Positions 26,890 to 35,095 of a stretch of DNA of 64,000 nucleotides are shown piece by piece. This DNA is from Capsulimonas corticalis (GTDB lineage: Bacteria > Armatimonadota > Armatimonadia > Armatimonadales > Capsulimonadaceae). Both the position numbers and the translations under genes were made by a program. Under the pieces are notes generated by a model that saw only the letters and a list, made by a program, of their open reading frames with translations, was not told where the DNA came from and searched no databases. Every line of letters starts with the position of its first letter. Positions within the stretch are counted from its first letter, which is position 1. Location: NCBI RefSeq assembly GCF_003574315.2, contig NZ_AP025739.1, positions 930,001 to 994,000 on the forward strand, given 5' to 3'.

Positions 26890-27390
26890 CTATTTCTTAG
26901 GCGCTGTAAACATTATCTCCGGGCCTTCCGCATAGGAAGCCGACCACCCGCTTGCAAAAACAATCATCCTCGACCCTGGCGCTGAACTTGAGCATTGATG
27001 ATATTGCTTCCAAGGGAAAATCCCATGTGCGTTTTTTGTGTCTGAGTGGCTTTCATAAAGAACAACAGAGGTATCAGGGGAGATCTGACGCAATTTCAAT
27101 CCAGAGAACCTGTCGTTCATGGTAAGCCGGTCACCAGGATGCCGCGCCATTAGCACAGTGGAATCTTTTTCCGGCCAATCACTCTTGATGCTCTCTTCCC
27201 AATGACGAGAAGCAGGCAATTGCCCGTGATGTTTTTCGGCGTAATCCAGTATGGCGAGACCTGCGGACTGAGCGACGCGCAAATCGGAGCGGTACGCAGA
27301 GCCTTGCGATTCGCTATGCGTGCGTGTATGGAGAGCAAATATAGAAACACTCACCCCGAGCGCCAAAGAAACGAGCAGACAGTGATTCAT
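26890..27390 (-). CDS. Single-pass membrane/secreted protein with pseudopilin-like ectodomain
   Basis: A 166-aa protein with an N-terminal hydrophobic segment (LLVSLALGVSVSIFAL) and an ectodomain with AILDYAEKHHGQLPASRHW, LKLRQISPDTSVVLYES and a degraded FASGWSASY ending. It aligns through its length with the 26189-26827 protein (for example YAEKHHGQLPASRHWEESIKSD against YAQDHGGHLPGVQNWENAVSAD), so the pair is a tandem duplication. It lacks the conserved DGH of its neighbour. The ribosome site is weak and a second, out-of-frame ATG overlaps upstream. Confidence 0.65.
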   Translation of the reverse strand: MNHCLLVSLALGVSVSIFALHTRTHSESQGSAYRSDLRVAQSAGLAILDYAEKHHGQLPASRHWEESIKSDWPEKDSTVLMARHPGDRLTMNDRFSGLKLRQISPDTSVVLYESHSDTKNAHGIFPWKQYHQCSSSAPGSRMIVFASGWSASYAEGPEIMFTAPKK

Positions 27391-27454
27391 GATTCATTTT
27401 AGCTTTCAGTGGATTTCCATCGGGCTCGCGTTAAAGAATGTACCGTTTTTTAGC

Positions 27455-27500
27455 AACGAAAATTCTTAAGCACATATTAAATTACGATTAAATTTTCGTT
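27455..27500. repeat. AT-rich perfect 10-bp inverted repeat
   Basis: AACGAAAATT (27455-27464) pairs with 27491-27500 across 26 AT-rich bases, between the stop of the esterase gene and the start of the next minus-strand gene. It could be a regulator site or part of a terminator. Confidence 0.45.
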
Positions 27501-27519
27501 ATCTTTGTCTTGAACACTT

Positions 27520-28593
27520 TTATGACACGATCACCCGCAGCGAGGCCGTGTATCCCTGATAAACCGACGAAAGAATCGTTTCTCCTGGCGATACTCCGTG
27601 CAGCAGGAGCGGGTCTTGCTCGTCGAAGGTCACAATGTCTGGGTCCGCAATTGTGAAATTCGGATGCGGGACCGTGAGGCGAAGGCCGTTTTCGCGCCAC
27701 GCTTCCGCGGCGATGATGCGCTGTTCACCGACATGGAGACGCACCACATCTCTTGTGGGGTCACTCGCGCAGATCAGTCGGTAATCCACGAGTTTGAGAG
27801 GCTCTCGGCGCAGCAAAAAGCTGAGCATCTCACGCATCCGGTCCCGCTGAGCGGCCGGTTCATGGGCGGCGGCGTAGTCGAAAAAGGCAGCGAGGTTCTC
27901 ACCCGGGGTCCATCCCTGCCGCTCCAGCAGATCGTAGGCGTGGGCGGCGTCCCGCCACACCTCATATTCTTCGCCGCCGCCGTCCACCCAGATGCGGATC
28001 GGCTTCGCGGCGCCCCCATCGCTTTCGATCCGACGGAACGCGTATCCATGATCCCAGCTCCATGAAGAAGACATGCAGCCCGCCATGCCGAACGTTTCCG
28101 GATGCTCGTAGGCGATCAAGAACGCCGCCAGGCCGCCCAGCGACGCGCCGGCGATCCCGGTCGAGGCCGCCTCGGGCTGGGTGCGATATTGAAGGTCCAT
28201 CGAGGGCTTGAGGCGCTGGGCGATGAATTGGTAGTAGCCTTCGAGACCGCCGCCGGTTTCCGAAAAATCCGGGTAGCCGCTTTCTTCCGTGGGCGTGAGA
28301 TCCCGGGCTCTGCCGGCGGACGAGGTGTTCGTAATCCCGACAAGAATTACCGGGCTAATAGATCCATCTTGAACGAGCCGGTCGTGCGCCAAGTCCACGT
28401 CCATGCTGTATGGCCCGGAATTGGAAAACACGATGCCGCCATCGCTGAAATAGACGACGGGATAACAATCGCGGCTTTCGCCATAACCTTCCGGAAGATG
28501 AATCTCGATTCTTCGCGGCCCCGAGGCGAGACCGCCGTCATCAAAATTTTCGAGCGTGATCCGGCGACTCGATGTGTCCAATCGCATTTCCAT
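27520..28593 (-). CDS. Alpha/beta-hydrolase esterase (enterochelin esterase/Fes-like family)
   Basis: A serine esterase of about 357 aa without a signal peptide, so probably cytoplasmic. The hydrolase domain covers about residues 20-245: YPVVYFSDGG strand, nucleophile Ser in GASLGGLAAFLIAY, likely acid in IRIWVDGGGEE and His in AAAHEPAAQRDRM. This layout fits the putative esterase (Fes/YieL, PF00756) group. A C-terminal extension of about 100 aa (beta-rich, DYRLICASDPTRDVVRLHV) is not part of the standard domain. ATG 28593 follows AAGAAAGAG; a GTG one codon earlier is possible. Substrate unknown. Confidence 0.8.
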   Translation of the reverse strand: MEMRLDTSSRRITLENFDDGGLASGPRRIEIHLPEGYGESRDCYPVVYFSDGGIVFSNSGPYSMDVDLAHDRLVQDGSISPVILVGITNTSSAGRARDLTPTEESGYPDFSETGGGLEGYYQFIAQRLKPSMDLQYRTQPEAASTGIAGASLGGLAAFLIAYEHPETFGMAGCMSSSWSWDHGYAFRRIESDGGAAKPIRIWVDGGGEEYEVWRDAAHAYDLLERQGWTPGENLAAFFDYAAAHEPAAQRDRMREMLSFLLRREPLKLVDYRLICASDPTRDVVRLHVGEQRIIAAEAWRENGLRLTVPHPNFTIADPDIVTFDEQDPLLLHGVSPGETILSSVYQGYTASLRVIVS

Positions 28594-28678
28594 CACTCTT
28601 TCTTTACGGCGAAGTAGGGTTGATGAGAGAACTACTATATCACATTGTCCCAGGCGCTGCTACTTCAATCCAAGTCAT

Positions 28679-29968
28679 TTACGGCCCCGGCGGCAGCGGC
28701 CGCTCGACTTTGATCCTTGGCTCCGTCACGCGCAGGGTCAGCAGCAAACTGATCAAGGCAAGTATGGCCGAGAGTGCGAAGCCGACGCGGTATCCATGGG
28801 TGGCGGAGGCAACAGCGCCGCCGAGGAGGGTGGCGACGGTGCGGGGGAGCGCGGTCATGATATTGGCGATGCTCATGTAGAGGGCGATTTCGTGCGCTTC
28901 GCTGGCGAACTCCATCACGATGTTCGCGCCGGCGATGTTGCTCGCGGAGGCGAGCAGCGCGAGCAGGATGAAGACGGAGTAGAAGGTGACGGGCGCGTGG
29001 GCTCCCAGGGCGGCGAGGGGCGCAAGGACGGCGCAGAGGGAGGCGGCCAGCAAGATGATTTTGTTGCCGGCGCGGTCGGCCCATGCGCCCCACCCCAGGC
29101 CGCCGAAGGCGGTCACGCAGACCATGACGCCGGTGAACGCCGCGACGGCCGTCGTGTTCGCGCCAATATCACGCTGGGCGTAGAGGATGTAAAAAGGCGT
29201 CACGCCGGCCGCCAGTTGAAAGGCGGTCTGTGCGTAGAGGAAGTTTCGGAAGCTCCGATTGCCGCGCAGAACACGGGTGAGCTCACGCGCGAACGGCGGG
29301 TGCGCGTCTTTGTCCACGACAACCGGGCTGTCGGGTTCGCGCAGAAATCCCAGCGGCAGCACGGTGAATGTCAGAATCAAGAACCCGATCAAGAACCCCT
29401 GGCTATACCCTTCCGGAAATCCCCCGCTCGGTCCGGACAGCAGATGACTGAGCAGCCGCTCCACCCCCACGCTCAGCACGCCGCCAATCCCGCCGGCCAC
29501 GCCGTAAAGACGACCGCGCCAGTGACTCGGAATCGTTTTTCCCACCGCCATCCAGTACGCCGGCTGGTTCAGTCCCATCATCGTCGCGTGAACGGTCAGA
29601 CAGCCAAAAAGCGCGGCGATCATCCATTTGGGATGCGACACGCCCAGGATCAGCGTCAGCGGAACCAAAGGAAACAGGGCGAAGCGCTCCAACAGGGCGA
29701 TCCAAATCAGAAACCCGCGCGCGCGTTTCCGGCGGCTAAGATAGGGAACGACCAGAAACCCCGGCAGGGTGATCAGCAGGTTCATCAGCGCGGGAACGCA
29801 GCCGACAAGCAGGTCCGACGCGCCCAGATGCGCCAGAAAGACCGGCAGAATGATGGTGTTCGAAAAGAACGCCATCCCCAGCGGCCATCCGATCGAATCG
29901 ATCACACAGGAAAAAAAGTTATAGATGCGGTCGGCCCGCGATGCGCCGAGGGGCAAGACGTTACTCAT
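28679..29968 (-). CDS. Major facilitator superfamily transporter
   Basis: About 429 aa with roughly 12 hydrophobic helices split by a central cytoplasmic loop (REPDSPVVVDKDAHPPFARELTRVL, about residues 210-235). The helix 2-3 loop has SRRKRARG and the helix 4-5 region has PSHWRGRLYG, acceptable forms of MFS loop motifs. The substrate cannot be told from sequence. The start is either ATG 29968 or TTG 29974. It lies upstream of the esterase on the same strand, 85 nt apart, and may be co-transcribed with it. Confidence 0.85.
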   Translation of the reverse strand: MSNVLPLGASRADRIYNFFSCVIDSIGWPLGMAFFSNTIILPVFLAHLGASDLLVGCVPALMNLLITLPGFLVVPYLSRRKRARGFLIWIALLERFALFPLVPLTLILGVSHPKWMIAALFGCLTVHATMMGLNQPAYWMAVGKTIPSHWRGRLYGVAGGIGGVLSVGVERLLSHLLSGPSGGFPEGYSQGFLIGFLILTFTVLPLGFLREPDSPVVVDKDAHPPFARELTRVLRGNRSFRNFLYAQTAFQLAAGVTPFYILYAQRDIGANTTAVAAFTGVMVCVTAFGGLGWGAWADRAGNKIILLAASLCAVLAPLAALGAHAPVTFYSVFILLALLASASNIAGANIVMEFASEAHEIALYMSIANIMTALPRTVATLLGGAVASATHGYRVGFALSAILALISLLLTLRVTEPRIKVERPLPPGP

Positions 29969-30055
29969 CTCCAAATTATCTTTTCACGATCGTATTTCAT
30001 AGCATTGTCTATGGAGTGAGAACCAACATTCCGACAGCTTCTTCTCTTGCAGTGG

Positions 30056-30385
30056 TTACACAAAGTAAACCATCAGAACAACAAAGGCAAAAAGTAACAG
30101 CGAGGAGCCGATGAGCCCGATTTTCCCTTGCCAATGCCTCCAGCCACGTATCCCAAACCCAATGCCTGCAAACATCACCATTAGGGAGCCCAATTCCACG
30201 ACACTCGGGCGCACTCCCATGGATGTTTCACCTAATGACGTCGTAACGATCCATGCAAAGACCAGAAATATGTACGTAATGAAACAGGTGAGCGAGATTA
30301 TCGCCGAGCGCACATGGTTGGGCGGCAGCGATATCGGCGGCTCGTTCGTTGACGGCGGAGGCCAAACAGCATTGGGGTCACTCAT
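30056..30385 (-). CDS. Small three-helix membrane protein (paralog of upstream gene)
   Basis: A 109-aa protein with a short Pro-rich N-terminus (SDPNAVWPPPSTNEPP) and three hydrophobic segments (about 30-50, 60-80, 90-109). The string GIGFGIRGWRHWQGKIGLIG matches GIALGVRGVRSWRGKCGLYG in the gene just upstream, so the two are tandem paralogs. ATG 30385 is used because the upstream gene ends 10 nt before it; a longer frame would run into that gene. Function unknown. Confidence 0.65.
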   Translation of the reverse strand: MSDPNAVWPPPSTNEPPISLPPNHVRSAIISLTCFITYIFLVFAWIVTTSLGETSMGVRPSVVELGSLMVMFAGIGFGIRGWRHWQGKIGLIGSSLLLFAFVVLMVYFV

Positions 30386-30395
30386 ATCACTTCGC

Positions 30396-30725
30396 CTAAA
30401 TATTAACCATGACGCCGACAATAATCCACGCCATGAAAATGACAATGGCGACCATCAGGATTGAGCCGTACAGTCCGCATTTGCCCCGCCAAGATCGGAC
30501 TCCGCGCACTCCAAGCGCGATGCCTCTCACAGTTAATATCAGTTGACCGATCAGCCAAATCCCAATAAATGCAAAGACATTTGAGCCTATCAGTATAAAA
30601 CCTAGCCGCGCGATGATGGCAAACGTTAATGCCAACGCGACACTCGCGCCGAGATAACGCAGTGACACAATGCCCTCGTACGGCTCGTCGGATGAAGGCG
30701 CCTCTTCCTCGTAAGAATCAGTCAT
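30396..30725 (-). CDS. Small three-helix membrane protein
   Basis: A 109-aa protein with an acidic N-terminus (TDSYEEEAPSSDEPYEG) and three hydrophobic segments ending in MVAIVIFMAWIIVGVMV. It is paralogous to the next gene downstream. Its ATG overlaps the stop of the methyltransferase gene by 4 nt (ATGA), so it is translationally coupled to that gene. Function unknown; an enzyme active site is not visible. Confidence 0.7.
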   Translation of the reverse strand: MTDSYEEEAPSSDEPYEGIVSLRYLGASVALALTFAIIARLGFILIGSNVFAFIGIWLIGQLILTVRGIALGVRGVRSWRGKCGLYGSILMVAIVIFMAWIIVGVMVNI

Positions 30726-31939
30726 AATCGTTTCTCCTCTTGCACCCTTCGGCAGAGAATGGCGATCTGTTTGTCGCCCATGCGGGTGAGCACGACGGTC
30801 ATTTCTTCCGTTCCTTTGAGCTTGAGCTGCTTGATCACGGCTTCGGGCTCGTGGGGCACGCCGCGTTTTTTGACGACCACGCGGCCGACGCCGCGCGCGT
30901 TTAATGCCTTTTGCAGTGTCTTGAAGTGGTAAGGAAAGCGCTCGACGATCTCGTACGCGGTGGCGAAGGGCGTGGAGATGAGTTCGGGGGCGATGAGGTA
31001 GGCGATCTGCGGGTCGACAGGCGCGGCGTTCAAATCGTGCGCGAGCGTTCGGACGAGGTGCGCGCGGATGACGGCGGGGTCGGGTTCGTAGAAGTAACCG
31101 CCTTCGTCGGAGGACGCCGGCGGGATGTAGTCCGTATCTTCGTCAGGCGTTCCCGCGAGCGCATGTATTGCGTGCGGGGTGAGCACGGTGGCGCGGACGG
31201 GCTCGGGCGCGCGCAGGCGTCCCGTCCAGAAGAGGGATTCTTTGCACTCGCCTTCGTCGGAGAGAAACTCCAAACCCGCGTCCATTTGCGCGGCGACATC
31301 GTGATCGATTCCCGGCGCGAGCTTGATTCCGATGTGCGCCACGCCCAGATCGCGCAGGTCGTTCACCAGAGAGAGCGGCGGCGAGTAGTCTTCAGGAGCG
31401 ACAACGCGGCGTTTGTCCACGCGGCGGGCGGGGTCGAACCAGACGGCTTCCGTCGTCACGGAAAATTCGGCGGCGTCGGCGCAGTGGACGGTGATCTTCG
31501 TTTCTAAGTTCAGCGCCCGCGCGTTTTCGGCGGCGAAGAGTGCGCGGGCGGGATCGCGCTCCACGACGGTCACTTGCAGGCCGGCGCGGGCAAACGCGAT
31601 GGCGTCGCCGCCGACGCCGCCGCAAAGGTCCGTTAGCGCGGTGACGCCCGCCTCCACGAAGCGCGCGGCGTGATACGCGGCGGCGCCGGCGCTCGACGCC
31701 TGCTCCAGCGCTTCCCCGACAAAATACATCGCCTCAGCGGATTCCCCGAACTTGCGCGCGCCCTTGCGGCGCGAAGCCGCCATTTCCCAGGCCGCCGCCG
31801 CGATCTCCGGCGCGGCGGTCTTGCGCAGGCGTGTCAGCGCGACGACCGGCTCGGCCTTCGCCGCCAGAAGCGCGCCGGCTTCGGCCAGCAGCAGGCGTCC
31901 CGGTTCGGTCAGTAAATATTGGGCGGTGAGAAGATCCAT
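30722..31939 (-). CDS. SAM-dependent methyltransferase with THUMP-like C-terminal domain
   Basis: A 405-aa cytoplasmic enzyme. A helical N-terminal part (1-90) precedes a Rossmann methyltransferase core: SAM motif LTDLCGGVGGDAIAFA (about 102-117), acidic residue in VTVVERDPARA, and a catalytic-type loop VWFDPARR (about 165-172). The last about 80 residues (PYHFKTLQKALNARGVGRVVVKKRG) match the small THUMP-like domain found after this core in related proteins, which suggests an RNA substrate. It is the first gene of a set leading into two small membrane proteins. Confidence 0.82.
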   Translation of the reverse strand: MDLLTAQYLLTEPGRLLLAEAGALLAAKAEPVVALTRLRKTAAPEIAAAAWEMAASRRKGARKFGESAEAMYFVGEALEQASSAGAAAYHAARFVEAGVTALTDLCGGVGGDAIAFARAGLQVTVVERDPARALFAAENARALNLETKITVHCADAAEFSVTTEAVWFDPARRVDKRRVVAPEDYSPPLSLVNDLRDLGVAHIGIKLAPGIDHDVAAQMDAGLEFLSDEGECKESLFWTGRLRAPEPVRATVLTPHAIHALAGTPDEDTDYIPPASSDEGGYFYEPDPAVIRAHLVRTLAHDLNAAPVDPQIAYLIAPELISTPFATAYEIVERFPYHFKTLQKALNARGVGRVVVKKRGVPHEPEAVIKQLKLKGTEEMTVVLTRMGDKQIAILCRRVQEEKRL

Positions 31940-32021
31940 AAGCGGATTCTATTGTAGCATGCGCGCGTGCATACCGAATGGCGGCGTGAAGCGAGCAGCC
32001 GGAAGCGGAAAACAATTCGGG

Positions 32022-32027
32022 TATAAT
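32022..32027 (+). promoter_or_regulatory. -10 element for the small membrane protein/lexA transcript
   Basis: TATAAT preceded by GGG, about 20 nt before ATG 32048. No strong -35 is seen. The region is divergent from the methyltransferase gene. I looked for a direct or inverted LexA-type box here and found none that I would defend. Confidence 0.45.
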
Positions 32028-32047
32028 CAGGGCCGGAATACAAACAT

Positions 32048-32293
32048 ATGCTCGAAAGCGACAAATGGGCGCTGCTGCTCGGCGCACCGGTCATCGTTCT
32101 GCTGGTAATTTCCATTCGTCGGCGCATTGCGGCGCTGAACCGAAGGATCTCGGAGATCAAGAGCGCGGACGAAAACGGCCCGCGCAATCCGTATCAAGAC
32201 ATGGCCGACTTGCTCCCAAATCACAGCGAGCAGCCGACACGACGCGCTTTCGAGAGCCGCCCGCGTGGCGATAGTAAGGACAACGATGGCTAA
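32048..32293 (+). CDS. Small single-pass membrane protein upstream of lexA
   Basis: An 81-aa protein: one TM helix (about residues 8-24, ALLLGAPVIVLLVISI), then a basic Arg-rich helix (RRRIAALNRRISEIKS) and a polar tail. The stop overlaps the lexA start by 8 nt, so the two are translationally coupled. It is too short for family assignment; its shape recalls small membrane proteins that sit at the division site or bind other inner-membrane proteins. Being made with lexA suggests SOS co-regulation, such as a damage-induced division inhibitor, but that is inference only. Confidence 0.65.
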   Translation: MLESDKWALLLGAPVIVLLVISIRRRIAALNRRISEIKSADENGPRNPYQDMADLLPNHSEQPTRRAFESRPRGDSKDNDG

Positions 32294-32942
32294 AGGATTG
32301 ACGGATCGGCAGCAGGAAGTATTCAACTTCATCGTCGCCTTTGTGGAAGAAAAAGGATACCCGCCCACCATTCGCGAGATGCAGCTGGGCCTGAATATCG
32401 GTTCGCTTCGCGGAGTGACGATCCATCTCGACGCCCTGCACAAAAAGGGCTTCATCGAGCGCCTTTCCAGCAAAAACGGCCCACGCACCTCGCGCGGCAT
32501 CCGTATCCTGGCGCGCGTCTCGGAACGTTCCGCCGATGAAGTCAGCGGCATGGTCCGCCTGCCCCTGATCGGCACCATCGCCGCCGGCACGCCCCTGCTC
32601 GCCACCCAAAACATTGAGGACATCGTCCCGGTCCCGCTCCAGCTCCTGAAATCATCCCAGCAGGAGTGCTTCCTGCTGCGTGTCCAGGGCGAAAGCATGA
32701 CCGGCGCGCACATCCTGCCCGGCGACCTCGTCATCATCCAGCCGCAGATCACGGCCGAAAACGGCGACATCGTCGCCGCCCGCATCGGCGAAGAAGCCAC
32801 CGTCAAACGCTTCCGCCGCCACGGCAACCGCATCGAATTGCAGGCCCAAAACCCCAACTACGCCCCCATCCCCCTGCGCAAATCCGACAACGCCGCCATC
32901 ATCGGCAAAGTCGTCGGTCTGCTGCGGGGGTATATAGGTTAA
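32286..32942 (+). CDS. lexA: LexA repressor (S24 peptidase)
   Basis: The SOS repressor: it binds damage-gene operators and cleaves itself when RecA filaments form. The 218-aa protein has an N-terminal winged HTH (LTDRQQEVFNFIVAFVEEKGYPPTIREM), a linker, and a C-terminal protease. The self-cleavage bond is Ala100-Gly101 in GTIAAGTPLL; the catalytic pair is Ser137 in QGESMTGAHI and Lys174 in EEATVKRF. The recognition region (GLNIGSLRGVTIHLDALHKKG) departs from the E. coli-type sequence, so its operator probably differs. ATG 32286 is chosen because LTDRQQ is the usual start and TAAGGA lies upstream. Confidence 0.94.
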   Translation: MAKGLTDRQQEVFNFIVAFVEEKGYPPTIREMQLGLNIGSLRGVTIHLDALHKKGFIERLSSKNGPRTSRGIRILARVSERSADEVSGMVRLPLIGTIAAGTPLLATQNIEDIVPVPLQLLKSSQQECFLLRVQGESMTGAHILPGDLVIIQPQITAENGDIVAARIGEEATVKRFRRHGNRIELQAQNPNYAPIPLRKSDNAAIIGKVVGLLRGYIG

Positions 32943-33056
32943 AGCGGCCACGGATGCAATCGTCTGGGGAGGAATTTGCTCCGCTTGGGGATGCCGCCTT
33001 CGCAGGCGATTGGACGTGGGTTCGACACGAAATTGCAGGATGGCGCTGAACTTGTC

Positions 33057-34010
33057 CTATTCGCTGCGGCGCAAGGCGCTGGGCGGTGAGCCGATGACGC
33101 GTTTGAAGGCGCGGCTGAATGAGGCTTCGGATTCATATCCGAGACGGGCGGCCGCTTCGGCGACGGTGACGCGCTCGTTTCGCAGCCAAACGCTTGCGAC
33201 GCGCATCCGGCGGCGCGCCAGATAATGCGCGGGCGGCTCGCCGACAACGGCGGTGAAGCGCTCCGAAAACATCGATCGGGACGAACCCGCGATCTTTGCC
33301 AGAGATGCGACCGACCAGGGATGTCCCGGATCCCGATGCATCGCCGCCAGGGTTTTCCCGATCTTCGGATCGCGGATCGCCGCCAGCCATCCCGTCGTTC
33401 CCTCTTCCTTCCCCTCCACCCACGCGCGAATCACCCGCGTGGTGACGACATCGGCGAGGCGCGTCATTACCGTGGCGGCGCCCACGCGCTGATCGACGAC
33501 TTCATCCGCCATGATCTCCAGCAGCGCCAGCAGCGCAGGGTCGCCGTTCGCCGCGCCGCGCACCAAGAGCGCCGGCGGCATCAAATCCAGCAAGGGGTGA
33601 ATGGACGGATCCGCAAAATTCAAGCTGCAGCAGAACAAAAGCGACCGGTCGCCCCCACCGCCGCCGCGCACTCGGTATGTCCGATCGCCAATCACCTGCT
33701 TCGGCAGGTCCTCCAACAATATCGCCGCGCCCCCACGACTGTCCGAGAGCGCATGCGCCGTTCCCAGGGGCAGCAGCATGACATCTCCCGCATGCAGGGC
33801 GATCTCTCCCAGTTCCGGGCCGCGCGCCCAGCATTCTCCCTCCGCCACAAAATGAAACCGCGCCGCCGCCTGGGCTCGCAGTTCGATTCCCCAGGGCCGC
33901 GTCATCTCGCAGCGCCCGTAAGACACCCCAGAAAGCCGCAGGTCTTGAAGTATCTCACTTAAGGGATCGAGAACCGGCGCATTCCCGACATCGGATGAAT
34001 TGGTAAGCAT
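33057..34010 (-). CDS. AraC-family transcriptional regulator with cupin sensor domain
   Basis: A 317-aa protein: an N-terminal cupin (AraC-type, Cupin_6) sensor at about residues 20-190, with FHFVAEGECWARG and LHAGDVMLLPLGTAHAL, then a C-terminal double HTH at about 215-310 with FSERFTAVVGEPPAHYLARR and LGYESEASFSRAFKR. The cupin strand residues for metal or ligand are partly kept. It is divergent from the DUF1579 gene, 66 nt apart, which is its most likely target. GRAVY-type exporter motifs are absent, so it is a soluble DNA-binding protein. Confidence 0.88.
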   Translation of the reverse strand: MLTNSSDVGNAPVLDPLSEILQDLRLSGVSYGRCEMTRPWGIELRAQAAARFHFVAEGECWARGPELGEIALHAGDVMLLPLGTAHALSDSRGGAAILLEDLPKQVIGDRTYRVRGGGGGDRSLLFCCSLNFADPSIHPLLDLMPPALLVRGAANGDPALLALLEIMADEVVDQRVGAATVMTRLADVVTTRVIRAWVEGKEEGTTGWLAAIRDPKIGKTLAAMHRDPGHPWSVASLAKIAGSSRSMFSERFTAVVGEPPAHYLARRRMRVASVWLRNERVTVAEAAARLGYESEASFSRAFKRVIGSPPSALRRSE

Positions 34011-34076
34011 TAACGATAAATTATCATAGATTTACCGAACGTGTCAAGCCCATAATCACTATTAAGGAGATTATCG

Positions 34077-34697
34077 ATGAAACACATGACGGCAATTCGG
34101 ACTTTCGCGGCCCTCGCCGTTCTGACCGGCGGCTTGACTGCGCATACGCTCGCGGACGCGCCCCAGCCCGTGTTCCTGCGGAATAATCAACCAGGAGCGA
34201 TGCATCAGCGCTTGAACGCGCTCGTCGGCGATTGGAGCGTCCGGAAATTCACTTACATCATCGGCGGCGCGCCCAGCAAACCGCTGGTTGCCGACAGCAT
34301 TACCTGTCACCGCGAGTGGATCGCCGGAACGGGCGGCCGCCACTTACTCGACATCACGCAGGGGCCGCTGGGCAAGGATCACTATTACCGGATGGGCGTT
34401 CTGAGCTACTCGACGATGGATAAGCGTTACGAGTGGAACACGGTGGATATGCTCAACACGATGATGATGACCTACAAAGGCGCCCAAAACAGCGGCGCCA
34501 AGACGGGCGATATCGTGATGCGCGGCGAGTTCACGGACGCAGGGCTCCTGGGCGACAAGTCCGTGGGCAAAACCATAAAGCAGCGCACAGTGATCCATAT
34601 TTTGTCTCCAGACCGCCACGTGTTCGATCTCTACTTCACGCCGCCGGGCGGAAAAGAGCGGCTGATCGATCACGCGGTTTACACGCGCCGCAAATAA
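34077..34697 (+). CDS. Secreted DUF1579-family protein
   Basis: A 206-aa protein with a signal peptide (TFAALAVLTGGLTAHTLA, cleavage near residue 28). The mature part has NALVGDWSVRKFTYI near its start and the repeated small-beta-barrel pattern of DUF1579 (CHREWIAGTGGRHLLDITQG, EWNTVDMLNTMMMTY, DLYFTPPGGKERLIDHAVYTR). Family members are thought to bind small or lipid-like ligands, but the role is unknown. AAGGAGATTATCG gives an excellent ribosome site. Divergent from the AraC regulator. Confidence 0.8.
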   Translation: MKHMTAIRTFAALAVLTGGLTAHTLADAPQPVFLRNNQPGAMHQRLNALVGDWSVRKFTYIIGGAPSKPLVADSITCHREWIAGTGGRHLLDITQGPLGKDHYYRMGVLSYSTMDKRYEWNTVDMLNTMMMTYKGAQNSGAKTGDIVMRGEFTDAGLLGDKSVGKTIKQRTVIHILSPDRHVFDLYFTPPGGKERLIDHAVYTRRK

Positions 34698-34761
34698 GCC
34701 GCGCCATCATTTGATCGCAATCACGCAATCGCTCGGTCGGCGTTCGCGGCCGCGCCTCCAT

Positions 34762-34793
34762 CCGCCCATCCGTTTGCACAAACGGATGGGCGG
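34762..34793. terminator. Perfect 14-bp hairpin after the DUF1579 gene
   Basis: CCGCCCATCCGTTT (34762-34775) pairs exactly with 34780-34793, loop GCAC. It lacks a T-tract, so it may be a factor-dependent or extragenic repeat type end rather than a classic intrinsic terminator. Confidence 0.5.
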
Positions 34794-34924
34794 CCCCCCG
34801 ATATCCACAGTATGGTCACTCGTATCTTGGCGCCATATTTGCATCGCGTAAGAGTGTCCTGGCGTTCTTGCGATGACGCGGCTGCCGGCGAGTCAATTTT
34901 TGAAACGAAACTCGTGATTGACTC

Positions 34925-34933
34925 TCTGGTATA
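34925..34933 (+). promoter_or_regulatory. Extended -10 promoter of the acyltransferase gene
   Basis: TGGTATAAT: a perfect TATAAT with the upstream TGn of extended -10 promoters. No -35 is needed or seen at the normal distance. Confidence 0.55.
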
Positions 34934-35095
34934 ATATAAAGCCGGGCGCCGAACGGATTGTGAGCTTGTTAGCCTCCTCAGGAGCCTCAATCGTTAGCTT
35001 CTTCGTTCTAAAACAACTTCTTTCAACCCGCGAGACTTTCACAGGATCGTACTACCCTATATCGCCGTATTCGGCGAAATCGAGGATCACAGTGT

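Larger units (their letters stand above)
34698..35095. other. Intergenic region upstream of the acyltransferase gene
   Basis: About 400 bases with no supported gene. It contains the 34762-34793 hairpin and an extended -10 promoter at 34925-34933, which leaves an untranslated leader of about 155 nt before ATG 35096. Confidence 0.5.

Noticed and set aside
28556-30019. 487-codon plus-strand frame opposite the MFS gene
   Set aside because: The minus-strand reading has 12 membrane helices; the plus-strand reading is charged low complexity.
32000-32290. LexA box upstream of lexA
   Set aside because: No direct or inverted repeat of known LexA type could be defended; the repressor's recognition helix is also atypical.
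33225-33962. 245-codon plus-strand frame opposite the AraC regulator
   Set aside because: Antisense to a clear AraC/cupin protein; translation is Arg/Gln/His-rich.
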